Assembly (NCBI GenBank): GCA_900128565.1 | Contig: LT636071.1 | Coordinates: forward strand, 1 to 17,886 | Reading direction: 5' to 3' | DNA from: Stramenopiles sp. TOSAG23-6 | Taxonomy: Eukaryota; Sar | Length of the DNA stretch: 17,886 nucleotides | In this document: positions 15,567-17,886 of the stretch, one piece after another | How the letters are laid out: each line of letters begins with the position of its first letter | Numbering within the stretch: position 1 is the stretch's first letter | Made by a program: the position numbers and the translations under genes | The notes under the pieces: generated by a model | Databases searched by the model: none | What the model saw: the letters and a program-made list of their open reading frames with translations, nothing else | Told to the model about the DNA's origin: nothing

Positions 15567-17336
15567 TTATAATTTCATCATTTCTTTCCAATGAGGACTT
15601 AAGTATTGTGGATTCATAGTATTCAAAAAATGTTTTTGCCAGCGTTGATTGAAATGTTCCAATGCTACATGTATTTTTTTGTGATCTAATTTGGCTTTTG
15701 AGATTATTTTGTCGATTACAATTTTTTCATGTGGAATATAATCTTCATTGATTACTCGAGAATCTAACTGAGATGCGGCTAATAGCTCATCACGACTAAC
15801 CACGTCACTAGATTTCCTATCAGAAGTCAACACACCATTATCAAAATAGCTACGAATAATTTGCTTTAATTCAACAATCCGTTGTTCAGGTAATTTATGA
15901 CTACATTTGAGCAGAGCATTTGCAGCACATCGAATCTTTTTTATATTGACATCGACGACTACACGTGAATTTCCATTAGAGTATTTAATACCAAGATCCC
16001 TGGCAATAGTCCTCTTCATTCTTTCATCTGCTTTTTGACACTTCTCCTGACAAGTTACACACAAAAGTACTATACCATGAGAATCGTGACTCTTCATTTC
16101 ATGAGGAAAATATTTCCTGTAACTATGAGGTATTACATAGTGACGTACGTAATTTTTATTGTTACCACAAGTAACACAGCAATTATTTTTTACTGCAGTG
16201 AAAAAAGGTGTATTTGCATCTCTACGACCTTTGGGTTCAAAAGTGAGGCGGATTACAGTAGCAAGTTTTTTACCATCGTATCCATCTACTTCATTCTCTA
16301 CAGTAGCCAATCCTCTTTTCATATACCACTTCACTTTATCATGGTTAATCATTGCTATCAATTGTCCATCTGGTGCCAACATCCGCACATTATCATATAG
16401 TGGAGTGTTGCGTTTAGCAAATGCAGTATATCTTTTCCTTCGTTTTCGTTTCAATAATAAACGCTTTTCATTATTATAAATGTTGTTTTGACATTTATGG
16501 CTCTTAGATTTGTCATTACGAAGACCATCAATTGAAAATGGCTTATCTACTATTGGAATGACAAAGTTTCTGATATTTTCATTTATGTCAACATTTTTCT
16601 TTTTGTATGAAATGATAGATAATAATAAAGTACGAGAAACTATCGCATCTTTGGCTGCATAAATGCTCTGAGACATTGTCAAAGGCCAGTCTTCCCAGTT
16701 ACTACAACGTAAGGCATTGGCTTTTGATATTTCTATCCCAAGTAAGTGACGAGATAAATTGCGAAGACTTAAAGAAAAATTCTGATCTGGACAACAACCC
16801 TGACGTACCGCAAGTAATCGTAAGTCAACGCAACCAACCACAGAAGTATAGCCCAAGGAAACATGCCTCATGAGTCTTTTTGCATCTTGGAGTACCGCAA
16901 CACCTGATTTGATGAATTTATTGCTTGATAAAATATAGGCCAAAGCTGGAGAGGGAACCGAAAAGTGTGAAATACAAAGTACAAACACATGTGTCTTTGT
17001 CGACAACTGAACGACAGCAGGTGGATTCTTTGGCTTCCCTTTCAAGTTAGGTTTCCACTCGACGTCAAATCCCAACAAAACCCACTCAGCTAAATCAGCT
17101 AAAGGCATCACATAACGCATCAAAGCTGCATCGCAAACGGCAGCTTTATTAATGACGAAACATTTGAGTGACTTACAAGTTGGTGAAAGTGACACCATCA
17201 TTTTTTTCTGCGTCTTTTGACAGAGCTGCGCTTGCCGCTTGGAAATTCTTTGCCGACGACCTTGAAACCATGATATAAATAAACACGCTGACAGGACCAG
17301 TATCTCTTTAATCTGAGAACTTTGAAGTGTATTCAT
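15567..17336 (-). CDS. EXD2: EXD2-like 3'-5' exonuclease (DEDDy) with HNH-like tail, copy B
   Basis: Identical 589-residue translation to the gene at 551-2320. N-terminal hydrophobic stretch (about 11-24), DEDDy residues D91, E93, D151, Y226 and D230, a basic cluster at 291-303, and an HNH-like zinc region with C387, C390, H399, H404, C426 and C429. By family knowledge it should remove nucleotides from 3' ends of DNA or RNA, possibly while anchored to a mitochondrial membrane; whether the HNH-like region binds zinc or cuts nucleic acid here is not shown. The same in-frame stop precedes the start on the minus strand (17352-17354). It is the outermost gene of the right arm, reading inward, and converges with calpain copy B. 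Confidence 0.78.
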   Translation of the reverse strand: MNTLQSSQIKEILVLSACLFISWFQGRRQRISKRQAQLCQKTQKKMMVSLSPTCKSLKCFVINKAAVCDAALMRYVMPLADLAEWVLLGFDVEWKPNLKGKPKNPPAVVQLSTKTHVFVLCISHFSVPSPALAYILSSNKFIKSGVAVLQDAKRLMRHVSLGYTSVVGCVDLRLLAVRQGCCPDQNFSLSLRNLSRHLLGIEISKANALRCSNWEDWPLTMSQSIYAAKDAIVSRTLLLSIISYKKKNVDINENIRNFVIPIVDKPFSIDGLRNDKSKSHKCQNNIYNNEKRLLLKRKRRKRYTAFAKRNTPLYDNVRMLAPDGQLIAMINHDKVKWYMKRGLATVENEVDGYDGKKLATVIRLTFEPKGRRDANTPFFTAVKNNCCVTCGNNKNYVRHYVIPHSYRKYFPHEMKSHDSHGIVLLCVTCQEKCQKADERMKRTIARDLGIKYSNGNSRVVVDVNIKKIRCAANALLKCSHKLPEQRIVELKQIIRSYFDNGVLTSDRKSSDVVSRDELLAASQLDSRVINEDYIPHEKIVIDKIISKAKLDHKKIHVALEHFNQRWQKHFLNTMNPQYLSPHWKEMMKL

Positions 17337-17886
17337 TTCTAGCTCAAAAATTTATAGCCTTCAAACTACTTTATAACTACAATGGTATACAATGATTATC
17401 GCCATATTCCAATGTCTTTCTTGGGATCAAGCTGTTTCTTGTGTGTTAGTATACAGTAGCTAATAGCTATTAATACTTGTGTATCACGTGTATCACCACT
17501 GAAACCGCTGAAACTATTCGCGATTGCGATTGCGCAATGCGGATATTGACCAATTTGACCGATTCGATTCACATGAATCATGATGTCGATGTCAGTCATC
17601 AGAATGATTCAAGTGCTAAGTGGTGATATAAAAAAATGGAGACTCTGTGATTTCTTATGAAATATTTATAATATATATAAATTTCAAGTTGAGAATTTTT
17701 TTGCTTCACTGTTATAACTTAAAAGTATTAAAATGTTTATAAAATAGAAATCAATTCATTTTAAATAATAGATAGTATGAAATTCATATTTATTTATTTC
17801 AATTTCAATTGAGAGTATAATAAAAAATAATTATTTCATCCATTTGTTTTTGTTTGTTTTTGTTTGACGTCTTTTTACACTAAAAA
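17337..17886. other. AT-rich gene-free region upstream of EXD2 copy B
   Basis: Mirror of 1-550: an inner part (about 17447-17604) rich in short repeated words, then an AT-rich outer part ending in a GTTTTTGTTTGTTTTTG-like run and TTTACACTAAAAA at the window edge. No telomere repeat, gene or RNA is recognisable at this end, so the edge looks like a contig or window limit rather than a chromosome end. Confidence 0.5.

Larger units (their letters stand above)
9965..17886 (-). repeat. Right arm of the 7.9-kb inverted repeat
   Basis: Reverse complement of 1-7922, with the same three genes in mirrored order and orientation. N bases at 10864 and 10883 mirror those at 7023 and 7004. Its inner edge lies 11 bp beyond the HSPA13-like stop codon. 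No base difference from the left arm was found at any site I compared. That is unusual for two independently evolving copies and points to recent duplication, gene conversion or assembly reuse of one sequence. Confidence 0.97.

Noticed and set aside
1-17886. Mobile element with long terminal inverted repeats
   Set aside because: No transposase, integrase or reverse transcriptase is encoded, and the arms hold ordinary cellular genes.
1-17886. Chromosome or linear plasmid end-to-end molecule with telomeres
   Set aside because: Neither window edge shows a telomere repeat; both are the same AT-rich sequence.
1-17886. CRISPR arrays, tRNA or rRNA genes
   Set aside because: No regularly spaced repeats, cloverleaf-like boxes or rRNA-like stretches were seen on either strand.

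Overview
The window is one giant, imperfectly closed palindrome from a eukaryote. Bases 1-7922 reappear in reverse complement as bases 9965-17886 (position i pairs with 17887-i). Every long reading frame of one arm has an identical translation in the other, and the junctions I read base by base match. Between the arms is a 2,042-bp single-copy spacer (7923-9964). The palindrome fills the window edge to edge, so the outer borders of the repeat are not visible. The only ambiguous bases, N at 7004 and 7023, recur at the mirrored positions 10883 and 10864. The two arms were therefore probably not resolved independently. The sequence is either a real long inverted repeat collapsed and re-expanded by an assembler, or an assembly or library artefact.

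Each arm carries three uninterrupted genes. Moving inward from the outer edge they are: (1) an EXD2-type 3'-5' exonuclease with a complete DEDDy active site and a C-terminal HNH-like zinc region; (2) a 939-residue calpain-type cysteine protease with an intact Cys-His-Asn triad and three C2-like (calpain domain III) units but no EF hands; (3) a cyclic-nucleotide-dependent-kinase-like protein with two cyclic nucleotide-binding domains and an AGC kinase fold. In gene 3 the HRD and DFG aspartates are both replaced, so it reads as a pseudokinase. Genes 1 and 2 converge across a 33-bp tandem repeat. Genes 2 and 3 diverge from a shared AT-rich promoter region.

The spacer holds an HSPA13/Stch-like Hsp70 (N-terminal membrane segment plus ATPase domain, no substrate-binding domain). 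It also holds a short basic 70-codon frame on the other strand. The two diverge from a 467-bp region that contains a telomere-like motif. The stop codons of both spacer frames lie within 11 bp of the palindrome junctions, so each arm's pseudokinase gene converges with a different spacer gene.

The organism looks like a microbial eukaryote. The evidence is the metazoan/protist-type gene families, AT-rich DNA, intergenic gaps of tens to a few hundred bases, AATAAA-like signals, absence of ribosome-binding sites and no obvious introns. Genes alternate strands, which argues against the one-strand clusters of trypanosomatids. A stramenopile such as an oomycete relative would fit the gene set, but that is a weak inference. 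The genes share no evident pathway: DNA or mitochondrial RNA processing, proteolysis, signalling and ER chaperone functions are simply adjacent.
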